Below are positions 18,249-26,893 of a stretch of 64,000 bases of DNA, piece after piece. The position numbers were made by a program, and so were the translations under genes. The DNA lies in assembly GCA_029258975.1 (NCBI GenBank), contig JAPDJS010000007.1:13445-77444 (forward strand). Direction: 5' to 3'. The notes under the pieces were generated by a model. That model saw only the letters and a list, made by a program, of their open reading frames with translations, had not been told where the DNA came from and searched no databases. How positions within the stretch are numbered: the stretch's first letter is position 1; each line of letters begins with the position of its first letter. Source of the DNA: Thermoplasmatota archaeon. Its GTDB lineage: Archaea; Thermoplasmatota; B47-G6; B47-G6B; 47-G6.

Positions 18249-19520
18249 TTGACATTTTTAGAGAAGTTCATAAAGGATCCGATAGTTATTGAAGAAACGC
18301 TTTCTCCAGACTGGAATGTCACAAAAAGAATCATCGAAGCTAAAGATAGGCCTATAATTTTTGAAAACATAAATGGCAAACGACTAATTTCAAATATTTA
18401 TAGCAAAAGAGAGCACTTGCTCAATATTTATGGTCTAAAAACATCAAAAGACCTTTTTGAGTTGTTAATTAACGCTCAAAGAAGTCCCCTTCCATTAGAA
18501 TATTCTAAAGACTTCCTTTTCAGAAAAATCTCCTCCTTAGGTGATATTCCCGTCATCAAGTATTTCCCAACAGATGGTGGTCCCTATATAACGTCTTCAA
18601 TAATAGTTGCACAAAGAAATGGTATTGTGAATGCTTCATACCACAGGATGATGGTTATTGACGATAAAAGGCTTGCTGTTAGGCTTGTACCAAGACACCT
18701 CTACAGAATGTGGAAAGACGCTGTTGATCATGGTGAAGAACTACGCGTAGCCGTCTTGATAGGATCTACCCCTGATGTAGCAATTTCGGCTTCTATTTCT
18801 GTAGAATTTGGAAAAAATGAGCTTGAAATTGCATCATATCTTCATAAAAAGCGTACAGGTTCTCCACTCGTAGCATATAACTTACGCAATATACCCATCC
18901 CAGTTGAAACTGAGTATCTGATTATAGGAAGACTTACAGAAAATCTAGTGGAAGAAGGTCCTTTCGTAGATATCACGAGAACGCCTGATATCGTAAGAAA
19001 GCAGCCTGAGTTTGTTGCCGATGAAATCTTCTCTTCGGAGAACCCAATATATCACGCCATTTTGCCAGGAGGATATGAGCATAGACTTCTTATGGGCCTC
19101 CCAAGGGAGGTATCAATTTATGAGCACGTCTCAAAAGTTGTCCCTACGGTTACAGATGTTAAACTAACTCATGGTGGTTGCTCTTGGCTACATGCAGTAA
19201 TCTCTATCAGAAAACAACACGATGGTGACGGAAAAAATGCCATACTTGCAGCTTTCACAGGACATCCTTCGTTAAAACACGTAGTAGTTGTCGACGATGA
19301 TGTTGACATCCACAACCCTGAAGAAGTTGAATGGGCTATTGCAACTCGCTTCCAGGCGGATAGAGATTTGATAATAATAAAGCACGCGAGAGGATCCACA
19401 TTGGATCCAAGTAGCAAGGATGGTCTAATGACAAAAATGGGTCTAGACGCCACTAAACCTTTAAGGCATCCGGAAGAGTTTAAAAACGTTTTCAAAGAGT
19501 TCATGCAGCAAAAGAGGTAG
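18249..19520 (+). CDS. UbiD-family decarboxylase, likely anhydromevalonate phosphate decarboxylase
   Basis: This is a prenyl-FMN-dependent decarboxylase. Visible UbiD features include the DGGPYITSSI block (about residue 95), MVIDDKRLAVRL, HGEELRVAVLIGSTPDVAISAS and late DDDVDIHNPEEVEWA and HARGSTLDPS. UbiD homologues were shown in Aeropyrum to decarboxylate trans-anhydromevalonate 5-phosphate to isopentenyl phosphate; finding the gene directly with ubiX and both aconitase-X subunits supports that job here (inference from context). The start is a TTG at 18249, with GGAGGG 8 nt upstream inside the end of ubiX. Confidence 0.9.
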   Translation: MTFLEKFIKDPIVIEETLSPDWNVTKRIIEAKDRPIIFENINGKRLISNIYSKREHLLNIYGLKTSKDLFELLINAQRSPLPLEYSKDFLFRKISSLGDIPVIKYFPTDGGPYITSSIIVAQRNGIVNASYHRMMVIDDKRLAVRLVPRHLYRMWKDAVDHGEELRVAVLIGSTPDVAISASISVEFGKNELEIASYLHKKRTGSPLVAYNLRNIPIPVETEYLIIGRLTENLVEEGPFVDITRTPDIVRKQPEFVADEIFSSENPIYHAILPGGYEHRLLMGLPREVSIYEHVSKVVPTVTDVKLTHGGCSWLHAVISIRKQHDGDGKNAILAAFTGHPSLKHVVVVDDDVDIHNPEEVEWAIATRFQADRDLIIIKHARGSTLDPSSKDGLMTKMGLDATKPLRHPEEFKNVFKEFMQQKR

Positions 19521-19525
19521 TAGCA

Positions 19526-20689
19526 ATGTATCTAACGAAAGAAGAAGAAAAAATGCTAGATGGCGAATACGGAGAGGCTATAGCGAAAGCTATGAGAATT
19601 CTTGTAGCGGTAGGAGAGATTTACGGTGCCGAGAGAATGGTAGAAATAACATCTGCCCATATTTCTGGAGTATCCTACAAAACTATCGGTGACGGGGGCC
19701 TAGAATTCCTAGAAGACTTTTCAAAAAGCGGTGCAAAGGTAAAAGTCAAGACAACGCTTAATCCTGCGGGAATAGATGTAATAGACTGGAGAAGACTCGA
19801 TATAGCTGATAAAGAATATGTAGAGAAGCAAAAGAGAATAATTGAAGCCTACAGAAGGATGGGGGTAGAAATTACTCTCACATGCACTCCCTATTACATC
19901 TCGAACATACCTTCGTTTGGAGATCACATTGCATGGGCAGAATCTTCCGCTGTCATATATGCAAACTCTGTAATTGGTGCTAGAACCAACAGAGAAGGGG
20001 CACCATCTGCATTAGCTGCAGCAATTACAGGCAGAACGCCATATTTTGGGCTACATCTTGATGAAAACCGTAGAGCTAGGGAAAAGGTTGTTGTTAAAGC
20101 AGAGCTAAACGACCCTGCTGAATTTGGTGCGCTAGGAATATTTGTTGCACGTCAAAAAGCAAGGCTTCCATACTTTGTCTTTCTAAAAAAAGTCGAAAAC
20201 TTGAGAGTGTTCGTAAAGTATCTTGGCGCAGCATTAGCTGCAGAGGGTTCAATACCTATGATGCATATTGAAGGCTTTACTCCAGAATGGGACCGTTACG
20301 ATCACGAATTTGAAGATACTATCGAGATAGAGGCAAAAGACCTCCAAGAAATCTTTGAGGAGAGTTCTTGTGAAGCTTCAGAACTTATAGCTTTAGGATG
20401 TCCTCACCTTTCTCCAGAAGAACTTAAAATGTTATTGAAATATAAACCAAAAGGTTCTGTATGGCTATCCATTGGCCTAGACATCTATCAAAAACATAAA
20501 GATCTTGTTTTAGAGCTTGAAAAACGCGGATACCTAGTAGCAAAAGGAACGTGCTTCGTTGTTTCCCCTATTGAGAAGAGATATAAAATCACTGCAACTA
20601 ACTCCGGGAAAGCATACCGCTATCTTCCAAGTTTTTGTAAACAGTGTACGATTTTAAGGAGAACTCATGAGCTGCTTCAAAAATCTTAG
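19526..20689 (+). CDS. Aconitase X large subunit, likely phosphomevalonate dehydratase
   Basis: This matches the aconitase-X catalytic domain (DUF521), here as a separate large subunit of 387 residues. Features are MYLTKEEEKMLDGEYGEAIAKAM at the start (motif region), TLTCTPYYI and the C-terminal ATNSGKAYRYLP with CKQC. With the small subunit it forms the Fe-S dehydratase that converts mevalonate 5-phosphate to trans-anhydromevalonate 5-phosphate. Cysteines at CTPY, ALGCPH and CFVVSP could hold the cluster. It starts five bases after the decarboxylase gene. Confidence 0.9.
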   Translation: MYLTKEEEKMLDGEYGEAIAKAMRILVAVGEIYGAERMVEITSAHISGVSYKTIGDGGLEFLEDFSKSGAKVKVKTTLNPAGIDVIDWRRLDIADKEYVEKQKRIIEAYRRMGVEITLTCTPYYISNIPSFGDHIAWAESSAVIYANSVIGARTNREGAPSALAAAITGRTPYFGLHLDENRRAREKVVVKAELNDPAEFGALGIFVARQKARLPYFVFLKKVENLRVFVKYLGAALAAEGSIPMMHIEGFTPEWDRYDHEFEDTIEIEAKDLQEIFEESSCEASELIALGCPHLSPEELKMLLKYKPKGSVWLSIGLDIYQKHKDLVLELEKRGYLVAKGTCFVVSPIEKRYKITATNSGKAYRYLPSFCKQCTILRRTHELLQKS

Positions 20690-20699
20690 AGGTGAAAAC

Positions 20700-21092
20700 A
20701 TGAGGATAAAAGTCAGGAAGATATCTCCAGGATACGCTGAAGGAGAGCTTTTGATAGCAAACTCTCCCATATCATTTTTGGGGGACGTTGATCCAAGAAC
20801 GGGAAAAATAATCAATGAAAGAAATGAGCTCTATGGCGAAACTATTGTGGGAAAAATTTTTGCATTTCCTTATGGTGTTGGAAGCACTGTAGGAAGCTAT
20901 GTAATTTATCAGATGAAAAAGTATGGTACTGCTCCTGCGGCCATCATTAACGAACGTTCGGAGATTATAATAGCCGTAGGTGCAATAATTTCGGATATAC
21001 CAGCGGTTGACGGTGTAAAGCTCTCGGAAATTGAGAAATTTAAGTTTGCAAAAGTAAATGCCAATGAAGGATGGATTGAACTAGAAGAGTAA
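20700..21092 (+). CDS. Aconitase X small (swivel) subunit, likely phosphomevalonate dehydratase
   Basis: This 130-residue protein is the DUF126 swivel domain that partners the DUF521 subunit. The segment ISPGYAEGELLIANSPISFLGD is characteristic, as is FPYGVGSTVGSYVIYQM, with the essential-looking Ser after GxG. The ATG at 20700 is chosen because AGAGGTGA lies 4-5 nt upstream and the preceding gene ends at 20689. It completes the dehydratase-decarboxylase set. Confidence 0.9.
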   Translation: MRIKVRKISPGYAEGELLIANSPISFLGDVDPRTGKIINERNELYGETIVGKIFAFPYGVGSTVGSYVIYQMKKYGTAPAAIINERSEIIIAVGAIISDIPAVDGVKLSEIEKFKFAKVNANEGWIELEE

Positions 21093-21163
21093 TGACTTTT
21101 TCAAAATGAGGTGTTTTACAACACTGTTTCTTTGAAAGGCCTAACATTTCGGTTGAAATTCAT

Positions 21164-21251
21164 TGGTGCGGGGGCTGGGATTTGAACCCAGGCACCCCTA
21201 CGGGACGGGATCCTGAGCCCCGCGCCGTTGACCAGGCTTGGCTACCCCCGC
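21164..21251 (-). tRNA. tRNA-Leu (CAG)
   Basis: This minus-strand class II tRNA has acceptor GCGGGGG with CCCCCGC, discriminator A and encoded CCA. The anticodon stem CGGGG/TCCCG carries loop CTCAGGA with anticodon CAG. A long variable arm (GTCCCGTAGGGGTG region) and T loop TTCAAAT agree with tRNA-Leu. Confidence 0.93.
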
Positions 21252-21304
21252 GACACGCATAAGTACCAAGATATAAAATAATACATGGTCTCTTTAAAGC
21301 TTAT

Positions 21305-21652
21305 CTAACTACTATTAGAAATGTACTGGTTCAATTTCTTCTCAAATTCCTTTGGGTTTGGCACACCAACAAATTCTACATTATCATTTATCAAAATCGT
21401 AGGTGTTCCTAAAATATTATGTTTCATAGCCTTCTCCACGCCATAAGGTGTTGCAACGCTAACCTCTTTAACCTCTACTTGCGGGTATTTTCTTGATACT
21501 TCTCTAGCAATCTTAAGTGCTATAGGGCAATAGGGACATCCTGGTGACGTTATTACCTCCACAAGTATCTTTTTCTTAGAGGTCTTTTTCTTTTGAAGCA
21601 TCTTTAAAAGTAATCTCTTCCTTATCATTTCTAGCTCCAGATCGGAATCCAT
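21305..21652 (-). CDS. Thioredoxin/glutaredoxin-like protein with CPYC motif
   Basis: This 115-residue protein is a thioredoxin-fold domain with a short charged helix in front. The redox motif is TSPGCPYCPIA (about residue 40), with the cis-Pro loop GTPTILIN. The N-terminal helix (ELEMIRKRLLLKMLQKKK) is unusual for a redox protein and could bind nucleic acid or a partner, but that is inference. The ATG has GGAGGTG upstream. It probably acts in cytosolic disulfide exchange. Confidence 0.85.
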   Translation of the reverse strand: MDSDLELEMIRKRLLLKMLQKKKTSKKKILVEVITSPGCPYCPIALKIAREVSRKYPQVEVKEVSVATPYGVEKAMKHNILGTPTILINDNVEFVGVPNPKEFEKKLNQYISNSS

Positions 21653-22018
21653 ACCCGCACCTCCAATGATTATATTATTTGTGTGATAGAATTACCATAT
21701 ATGATAATATTTTACCAAATTAAGATAAAAAGTTTCGTATTTATATTTTTAAATAGAGCATTCTATTTAAAAATTAGAAAATAAATAAGAAAAACTCATA
21801 AAATCATGGTTCCGAGCTTTGTGTGGTAATCCATATCACTACAAAATATTCTTCGGGAGGTAATTAACATAACTTAAAGCTTAAAAAGTAAAAGTGTTTT
21901 TGAATTTAGAGAGTCAATTAATAGTTTGTTTAAGATCTTGAGTGCGAGCATTAACAGCTGCTAAAACGATTGGATATTTACTTTTGGGCTCATAATAAAT
22001 TTTCTGGAGGTTGCAAGA
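21653..22018. other. AT-rich gap with divergent promoters
   Basis: No gene is visible. TATA-like sequences for the thioredoxin-like gene lie near 21700-21770 (minus strand), and a TATA-like TGGATATTTAC near 21971 would place the L44e transcript start close to its GGAGG site at 22005. No stable hairpin was noticed. Confidence 0.45.
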
Positions 22019-22294
22019 ATGAAAATGCCCAGAGAAATTAGAACTCACTGTCCGTACTGTAAGAAACACACAATTCACACTGTAGAAATTGTAAAGAAGA
22101 GAAAAGCCAGCGAACTCACGTGGGGTCAAAGAAGGTTCAGAAGAGTTCTAGCTGGATATGGTAGCTTCCCAAGGCCTAAACCTGAAGGACGTGGGAAGGC
22201 TACCACAAAAATTCACTTAAGACTTCGTTGTAAAGAGTGTGGGAAAGCACATCATAGAGAAGGTTGGAGAGCAAGAAGATTTGAGCTTGTATGA
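22019..22294 (+). CDS. rpl44e: Ribosomal protein L44e
   Basis: This is a large-subunit ribosomal protein. [10 protein letters not shown] and [22 protein letters not shown] form the zinc-binding CxxC...CxxC ribbon of the family, and the middle [13 protein letters not shown] is conserved. GGAGG lies just upstream of the ATG at 22019. It begins the conserved archaeal operon L44e-S27e-aIF2alpha-Nop10-PAC2. Confidence 0.96.
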   Translation: MKMPREIRTHCPYCKKHTIHTVEIVKKRKASELTWGQRRFRRVLAGYGSFPRPKPEGRGKATTKIHLRLRCKECGKAHHREGWRARRFELV

Positions 22295-22309
22295 AGAGGT
22301 GATCTTGCG

Positions 22310-22477
22310 GTGCCTGGGAGATTCGTGAAAGTTCGTTGTAAAGAGTGTGGAAATGAGCAAATAATATTCGAAAAGGCAAGCACCGTAGTTCACTGTAACG
22401 TTTGTGATACCATCCTTGCACGCCCCACTGGAGGAAAAGCAAAAATTTTGGGTGAAATATTGGAGGTTCTCGAGTAA
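22310..22477 (+). CDS. rps27e: Ribosomal protein S27e
   Basis: This 55-residue zinc-finger ribosomal protein reads from a GTG at 22310: it begins MPGRFVKVRCKECGNEQIIF and continues through ASTVVHCNVCDTILARPTGG to ILEVLE. The four cysteines (CKEC, CNVC) bind zinc. A GAGGTGA site lies 7 nt upstream. The stop overlaps the start of aIF2-alpha (TAATG), a sign of coupled translation. Confidence 0.95.
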   Translation: MPGRFVKVRCKECGNEQIIFEKASTVVHCNVCDTILARPTGGKAKILGEILEVLE

Positions 22478-23280
22478 TGGTTTATAGAGAAGACATTCCG
22501 GACGTTGGAGAAATTGTTGTCGCTACGGTAACGGAAGTTCAAAGGCTTGGAGCAAAGGTTACTCTCGATGAATATAAAAATGTGGAGGGTTATATTCCGA
22601 TTAGCGAAATTACCTCTGGGTGGGTTAAAAATATTAGAGACTATCTGAACGAAGGGAAGAAAGTAGTAGGTATTGTTATGGACGTGGATAAAAATCTTCG
22701 CAGAGTCACTCTCTCAATGAGAAGAATAACTGAAGCTCAAAAGAAGAGAAAACTAGTAGAGTGGAAAAGAACTCTAAAGGGATATAAACTTCTCGAAATT
22801 GTTGCAGAAAAGATTAACACTACTCCTGAGAAAGCATACAAAAATTTTGGTAGAAGACTAGAGAGGGTTTTTGGGAGCATATACAGAGCTTTCGAAGAAG
22901 CCGCAATGAACCCAGATATTCTTAAAAAGGAGGGTTTCCGAGGCAAGTGGATTAATGTGTTTGTTGAAGTTGCGAAGGACAATATTACAACAAGACGTAT
23001 TCACATCGACGAGCGTTTTTACATTCAAACTCTTGCACCAGATGGAATTGAGAGAATTAAAAATTGTCTCACAAAAATGCTCTCTGTATTGGAAAAAGAA
23101 GGTTACGAAAGTGTAGACGTGAGAATAATATACGAGGGTGCCCCCAAGTATAGAGTACGAATAATAGCACCCGAATATCCTCTCGCAGAAAAAGTATTGA
23201 GCGATCTTAAAGAGTTTATGAACAACTGTGCAAAAGAAAATGCTCTTGAAGTCTCGTTTGAGAGGGCCGTTGAAGAATGA
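22477..23280 (+). CDS. eif2a: Translation initiation factor aIF2 alpha subunit
   Basis: This is the alpha subunit of the heterotrimeric factor that brings initiator tRNA to the ribosome. The N-terminal S1 domain spans about residues 10-85 (VGEIVVATVTEVQRLGAKVTL, then GYIPISEITSGWVKNI), followed by the helical and alpha-beta domains. The archaeal length of about 267 residues fits. It overlaps S27e by one base and Nop10 by four. Confidence 0.96.
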   Translation: MVYREDIPDVGEIVVATVTEVQRLGAKVTLDEYKNVEGYIPISEITSGWVKNIRDYLNEGKKVVGIVMDVDKNLRRVTLSMRRITEAQKKRKLVEWKRTLKGYKLLEIVAEKINTTPEKAYKNFGRRLERVFGSIYRAFEEAAMNPDILKKEGFRGKWINVFVEVAKDNITTRRIHIDERFYIQTLAPDGIERIKNCLTKMLSVLEKEGYESVDVRIIYEGAPKYRVRIIAPEYPLAEKVLSDLKEFMNNCAKENALEVSFERAVEE

Positions 23281-23447
23281 AGTCTATTATCAGAAAATGT
23301 CCAAACTGTGGTAGATACACACTCAAAACTATTTGTCCTGAGTGTGGGACCAATACAAGGATGGTAATACCTCCTAGATTCTCTCCTGAGGATCATTATG
23401 GGAAATATAGAAGAACTGCAAAAAAGGAGATGGGAATATGTCGATAA
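23277..23447 (+). CDS. nop10: rRNA pseudouridine-synthesis protein Nop10
   Basis: This 56-residue H/ACA ribonucleoprotein component starts at the ATG that overlaps the aIF2-alpha stop (ATGA). The zinc ribbon KCPNCGRYTLKTICPECG and the conserved PPRFSPEDHYGKYRR tail identify it. It helps Cbf5 position guide RNAs for rRNA pseudouridylation. Its end overlaps the PAC2 gene by 10 nt. Confidence 0.95.
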   Translation: MKSIIRKCPNCGRYTLKTICPECGTNTRMVIPPRFSPEDHYGKYRRTAKKEMGICR

Positions 23448-24280
23448 TTCCTCAAAATATAATTTATGAGCTTAAAAAAGGAGATATAAAAATAATTTTG
23501 GAAAATCCTCTCGTTATTATTGAAAAAATTGAAAATCTTCCTGAACTTAATAATCCTGTATTCTTAGAGGGCTTACCTGGAATTGGATACGTTGGATATA
23601 CCACTACTTCCTACATTGTAGAAACTCTTAATCCCACACTTTTCTTAAGAATTTATTTAGACATACTTCCTGCTCAAGTATCAATCAAAGAGGGTGGACT
23701 TGTAGACCTCATGAGCTATAGGTTCTATTACTACAAGGGCACAGATCGTGATTTTATTTTTATGCTGGGCGAAGCTCAACCCAATGATCCAAAGGACCAG
23801 TATTTGGCCACGAGAATTGTATTAGAGCTTCTTAAAGAAATGGGCGTAAATGACATCATTACGGTAGGAGGCTATGGGAGGGGAACACAACCTGAAGAGC
23901 CTAAAGTGTACGGTGCAGCAACTCATGAAGGCCTTGTTAATGAATTTTCAAAGTATAACATCATTTTCAGCAACACTGAGCCCGAAGGCGGAATCATAGG
24001 AATGACGGGGCTTTTCTTGGGACTCGGAAAGCTTATGGGTTTCAGAGGAATTTGTTTGATGGGAGAGACTAGTGGGATGTTCAAAGATCCAAAAGCAGCG
24101 AGAGCTATTATAAAAATACTCGATGAACACTTTAAACTTAACCTAAATATGGAGAGACTAAACAAAATGGTGGAAGATTTTGAGAGATTTGTCTCGTTGG
24201 TCTCACAAGTATCAAAGGCCACGGAGAAGCCTACCCCCAGACAAAGGGAGTTAGAAGAGCGGTTCAGATACATTAGATGA
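23438..24280 (+). CDS. PAC2-family proteasome assembly chaperone homologue
   Basis: This is an archaeal PAC2/COG2047 protein, related to proteasome-assembly chaperones. The block VFLEGLPGIGYVGYTTTSYI near residue 40 and GGYGRGTQPEEPKVYGAATH in the middle are typical. The C-terminal helix (residues 240-280) is charged. It ends the L44e operon, an arrangement conserved in archaea. Whether it chaperones the 20S core here is inferred from the family. Confidence 0.88.
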   Translation: MSIIPQNIIYELKKGDIKIILENPLVIIEKIENLPELNNPVFLEGLPGIGYVGYTTTSYIVETLNPTLFLRIYLDILPAQVSIKEGGLVDLMSYRFYYYKGTDRDFIFMLGEAQPNDPKDQYLATRIVLELLKEMGVNDIITVGGYGRGTQPEEPKVYGAATHEGLVNEFSKYNIIFSNTEPEGGIIGMTGLFLGLGKLMGFRGICLMGETSGMFKDPKAARAIIKILDEHFKLNLNMERLNKMVEDFERFVSLVSQVSKATEKPTPRQRELEERFRYIR

Positions 24281-24377
24281 CGTATTGAAAAATATTCCTT
24301 CAAAAGCTCTCTCCTTAAAGCTTCGAAAACCTTTTATAGTAAAAGCTTTGTAGAATAGTATGCTAAAAATTGCTGGC

Positions 24378-24487
24378 GCCGGGGTAGCTCAGCTGGCCAG
24401 AGCGCCGGACTCATAGGGATCGCGAGTCCGTGCGCGCGGTCCTGGGATATCCGGAGGTCGCGGGTTCGAAGCCCGCCCCCGGCACCA
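24378..24487 (+). tRNA. tRNA-Met (CAT, elongator) with a 33-nt intron
   Basis: Acceptor GCCGGGG pairs with CCCCGGC, followed by A and an encoded CCA. The D arm is GCTC...GAGC, and the T arm is GCGGG-TTCGAAG-CCCGC. The anticodon stem CCGGA/TCCGG and loop CTCATA-A give CAT only if a 33-base insert at 24416-24448, directly after position 37, is removed. That is the canonical archaeal intron site, expected to form a bulge-helix-bulge. A TATA-like CCTTTTATAG lies near 24330-24340. Confidence 0.92.
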
Positions 24488-24635
24488 GAATGACCCCCTT
24501 ATTCCCTAATCCTTAATCCCTGTTTTTGACCAGATATGATCACTGATGTTTACTAATTAGAAAAGATATAAATAGCATAAACACATATGTTCAAATTAGG
24601 GCTTTCAAGTGCAATAAAAAATGATGGTGAGTAAT

Positions 24636-25253
24636 ATGACTAATAACGTTTCTGACACTTTTATGATTATTTCAGGATATTTTGATCAATATCCAGCACG
24701 TAGAAAAGTTGTAGAGGTTTTACTTCGCTATGGACTTTCTGTAAGAAATGGTAAAATATACATCGGAGAAGATATGGAGGTTCCCATAAGCGCTGTTGCA
24801 AAAGCAGCAAAAGTGAATCGCAGGATAATATACATGACGATTGATTATATAGAGAGAACTCCAGCACTTAGGATTTTCTTCTCTAAACTCAAACCTACCC
24901 TAAATCTCATAGATCTTGCTCCTCACATGGGATGGGAAGTTTTAGAGATAGAAGAGCTCTCAGAAATTAACAAATGTGTGTTTTCGGATGTTTTAAAGAT
25001 CATATTTGAAAACAATTGTCGTATAAGACAAATAATCGGAGAAAAATACGAAATGGGATTCGGCAGATATTACATTGTCCTAGAGGGTCAAGTACCGGTA
25101 AGTGCAATTGAAAGAATAAGTAATGTGCCTGGGGTTCTAAAAATTACTCTTAGAACACCAGAAAAGGATAAAACTCACATAGTGTGTTCGTATTGTGAGG
25201 TAAAATACTGTCCAAAAGCTCCTTATGTCAAACAAATTAAAACAGAAGACTGA
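24636..25253 (+). CDS. COG2150-type regulator with ACT domain
   Basis: This fits the archaeal COG2150 family, predicted regulators of amino-acid metabolism. The N-terminal half is helical and DNA-binding-like (PISAVAKAAKVNRRIIYMTIDYI), the C-terminal half an ACT-like ligand domain ending near GVLKITLRTP, with a Cys-rich tail CSYCEVKYCPKAP that might bind metal. The ATG at 24636 has GGTGAG 5 nt upstream; ATGs at 24621/24624 are less likely. Ligand and targets are unknown. Confidence 0.75.
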   Translation: MTNNVSDTFMIISGYFDQYPARRKVVEVLLRYGLSVRNGKIYIGEDMEVPISAVAKAAKVNRRIIYMTIDYIERTPALRIFFSKLKPTLNLIDLAPHMGWEVLEIEELSEINKCVFSDVLKIIFENNCRIRQIIGEKYEMGFGRYYIVLEGQVPVSAIERISNVPGVLKITLRTPEKDKTHIVCSYCEVKYCPKAPYVKQIKTED

Positions 25254-25271
25254 TTATATACTCGTCCACAC

Positions 25272-26816
25272 TCAAAAGAGTTTCTTCACTACCGAATTAA
25301 TTTCTTTCAGTATTTTGTTTTTGTCCTCGTAGTCAACTATCAAAAGGTTTCTGCCTAAGGCACTTAATTTACTATGTACTTCATTATTTGGATCAAATTT
25401 TTGGATTCTTAGGCTTCTTATCGCCTTAATAGCAATATTTCCGGTAAAGGCATATCCTGAAATAATGTCTCTAAAAATTTTTGAGCTTAAAAGTGCTATT
25501 AGATAGTAAGCCTCAGAGATATTATTTAATGGTATGTATTGGACGCCAGATATTGGTATTGGTGGCTTACCCAATTTTGGAAGAGCAAGAGACGGCACAA
25601 ATTCCTTACTAGCCCTTTTCCAAACTATTTTATAAGGAGAAAATATCTCCTCGCTGAGGTCTAGACTATAAAAAGGACCTTCAGAAAATGTATAGTAGGA
25701 AACTTTACGCGACGTTAAGACGTCCTTCTCTCTATTAAGGAATTCGTATGTATTAGGGAACGTATCTCTGAGTTCTTCCTCAGATAATAACTTTTTGTTT
25801 TTAACTGGCAAAACTATGAACTTTTCTGAGATGCTCATTGGCCAGTATATATCAGCGGGCCTTATTACTGGATACAACGTTTCTTTTTCTACAAAGCCAG
25901 CATTTCTAAATCCTTTGTTGTCTATTTTTGACGTATAGACAAATATAAGTCTTCTTTTCGTAATGCTTTCCCCGAGAGTTACAATAAATGCTCTGTCTCT
26001 ACCCGTTATTAAACCCTCTCTTACCTCGTACTCATTTAACCCAAACAACCTATCTACTCCAACAATTACCTTCGGATCAAACACAGCAGGAACGTTGCTC
26101 CTAAAAATGGCTACGTAGTCATCTCCAAAATAAAAGGGTTCCATAAGAAAGGGTGTTTTTAATGTTATAACAAAAATTAAATCCTTTATTAGCCTTCTCA
26201 CAGAAACTACTGACAAGAATGTCCCATCATAGAGGTTTAAACTGTATATTATCCCTCCTTTTGACTTAAAAATTTCTTCTGAAGTTACTATAGCCAAAAT
26301 TGATCCCAAACGAATGCATTTTGCAACAGATTTTATTTTTTGTGGCGTTTCTCCCCTTTTTTGTTTTAAAAACGCAAACAATACTGCATTCGCATTTTTT
26401 AGCCCTTTTAACCCAAAATATGTCTTTCCTTCTCTTCTCAGATATTCTTTAAAGATCTCCAAATAGGGGCTATTCTCATCTAAAATGACTCCAGAACAAT
26501 AATCATTAAAAACCTTCAAAAAAATTGCAGCTAAAATAATGGAGTCCGTTATTAATAGTAAATCTCTTATGTCTTGATTTCTAAAAAGTTCCAAGACTCT
26601 AAGCCAAATATCACTCGACAAAATGTTGGGGAACTTAAATTTCTTTAATTCTTTGGAAACTTCCCAAGAATAAAGTCTTACTAAATCTTCTAAATCATGC
26701 TCTTTTAGTTGCTCCAAAATCTTTGGAAGATCTATAATATTTGCTTCAACATATCTATCCAGGAATGCTCTAACAAGATCTTTATGTTTAGAGATTAATT
26801 TAAGAATCACAAGCAT
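25272..26816 (-). CDS. Type IIG/N6-adenine methyltransferase-like protein without catalytic motifs (specificity-domain type)
   Basis: The C-terminal half (about 262-514) looks like the target-recognition domain of TaqI/type IIG restriction-modification enzymes: EGLITGRDRAFIVT, YPVIRPADIYWP, LLSEEELRDTFPNTYEFL, YKIVWKRAS and a late ALLSSKIFRDIISG block. Residues about 165-235 resemble the end of the methyltransferase core (LGSILAIVTSEEIFKSKGG). I find no SAM-binding motif and no NPPY catalytic motif. So it may be a DNA-recognition protein or a decaying remnant, though the 514-codon frame is intact. The same frame stays open and coding-like for some 27 codons upstream of this ATG but has no ATG, GTG or TTG there. 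Confidence 0.6.
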   Translation of the reverse strand: MLVILKLISKHKDLVRAFLDRYVEANIIDLPKILEQLKEHDLEDLVRLYSWEVSKELKKFKFPNILSSDIWLRVLELFRNQDIRDLLLITDSIILAAIFLKVFNDYCSGVILDENSPYLEIFKEYLRREGKTYFGLKGLKNANAVLFAFLKQKRGETPQKIKSVAKCIRLGSILAIVTSEEIFKSKGGIIYSLNLYDGTFLSVVSVRRLIKDLIFVITLKTPFLMEPFYFGDDYVAIFRSNVPAVFDPKVIVGVDRLFGLNEYEVREGLITGRDRAFIVTLGESITKRRLIFVYTSKIDNKGFRNAGFVEKETLYPVIRPADIYWPMSISEKFIVLPVKNKKLLSEEELRDTFPNTYEFLNREKDVLTSRKVSYYTFSEGPFYSLDLSEEIFSPYKIVWKRASKEFVPSLALPKLGKPPIPISGVQYIPLNNISEAYYLIALLSSKIFRDIISGYAFTGNIAIKAIRSLRIQKFDPNNEVHSKLSALGRNLLIVDYEDKNKILKEINSVVKKLF

Positions 26817-26893
26817 CTCTATTATTTTTATCCTATCGAAGAGGGTCTCTTGTAATTCTTCGATTATTATTCGTACGTCTCTTGTTGTTTTCG

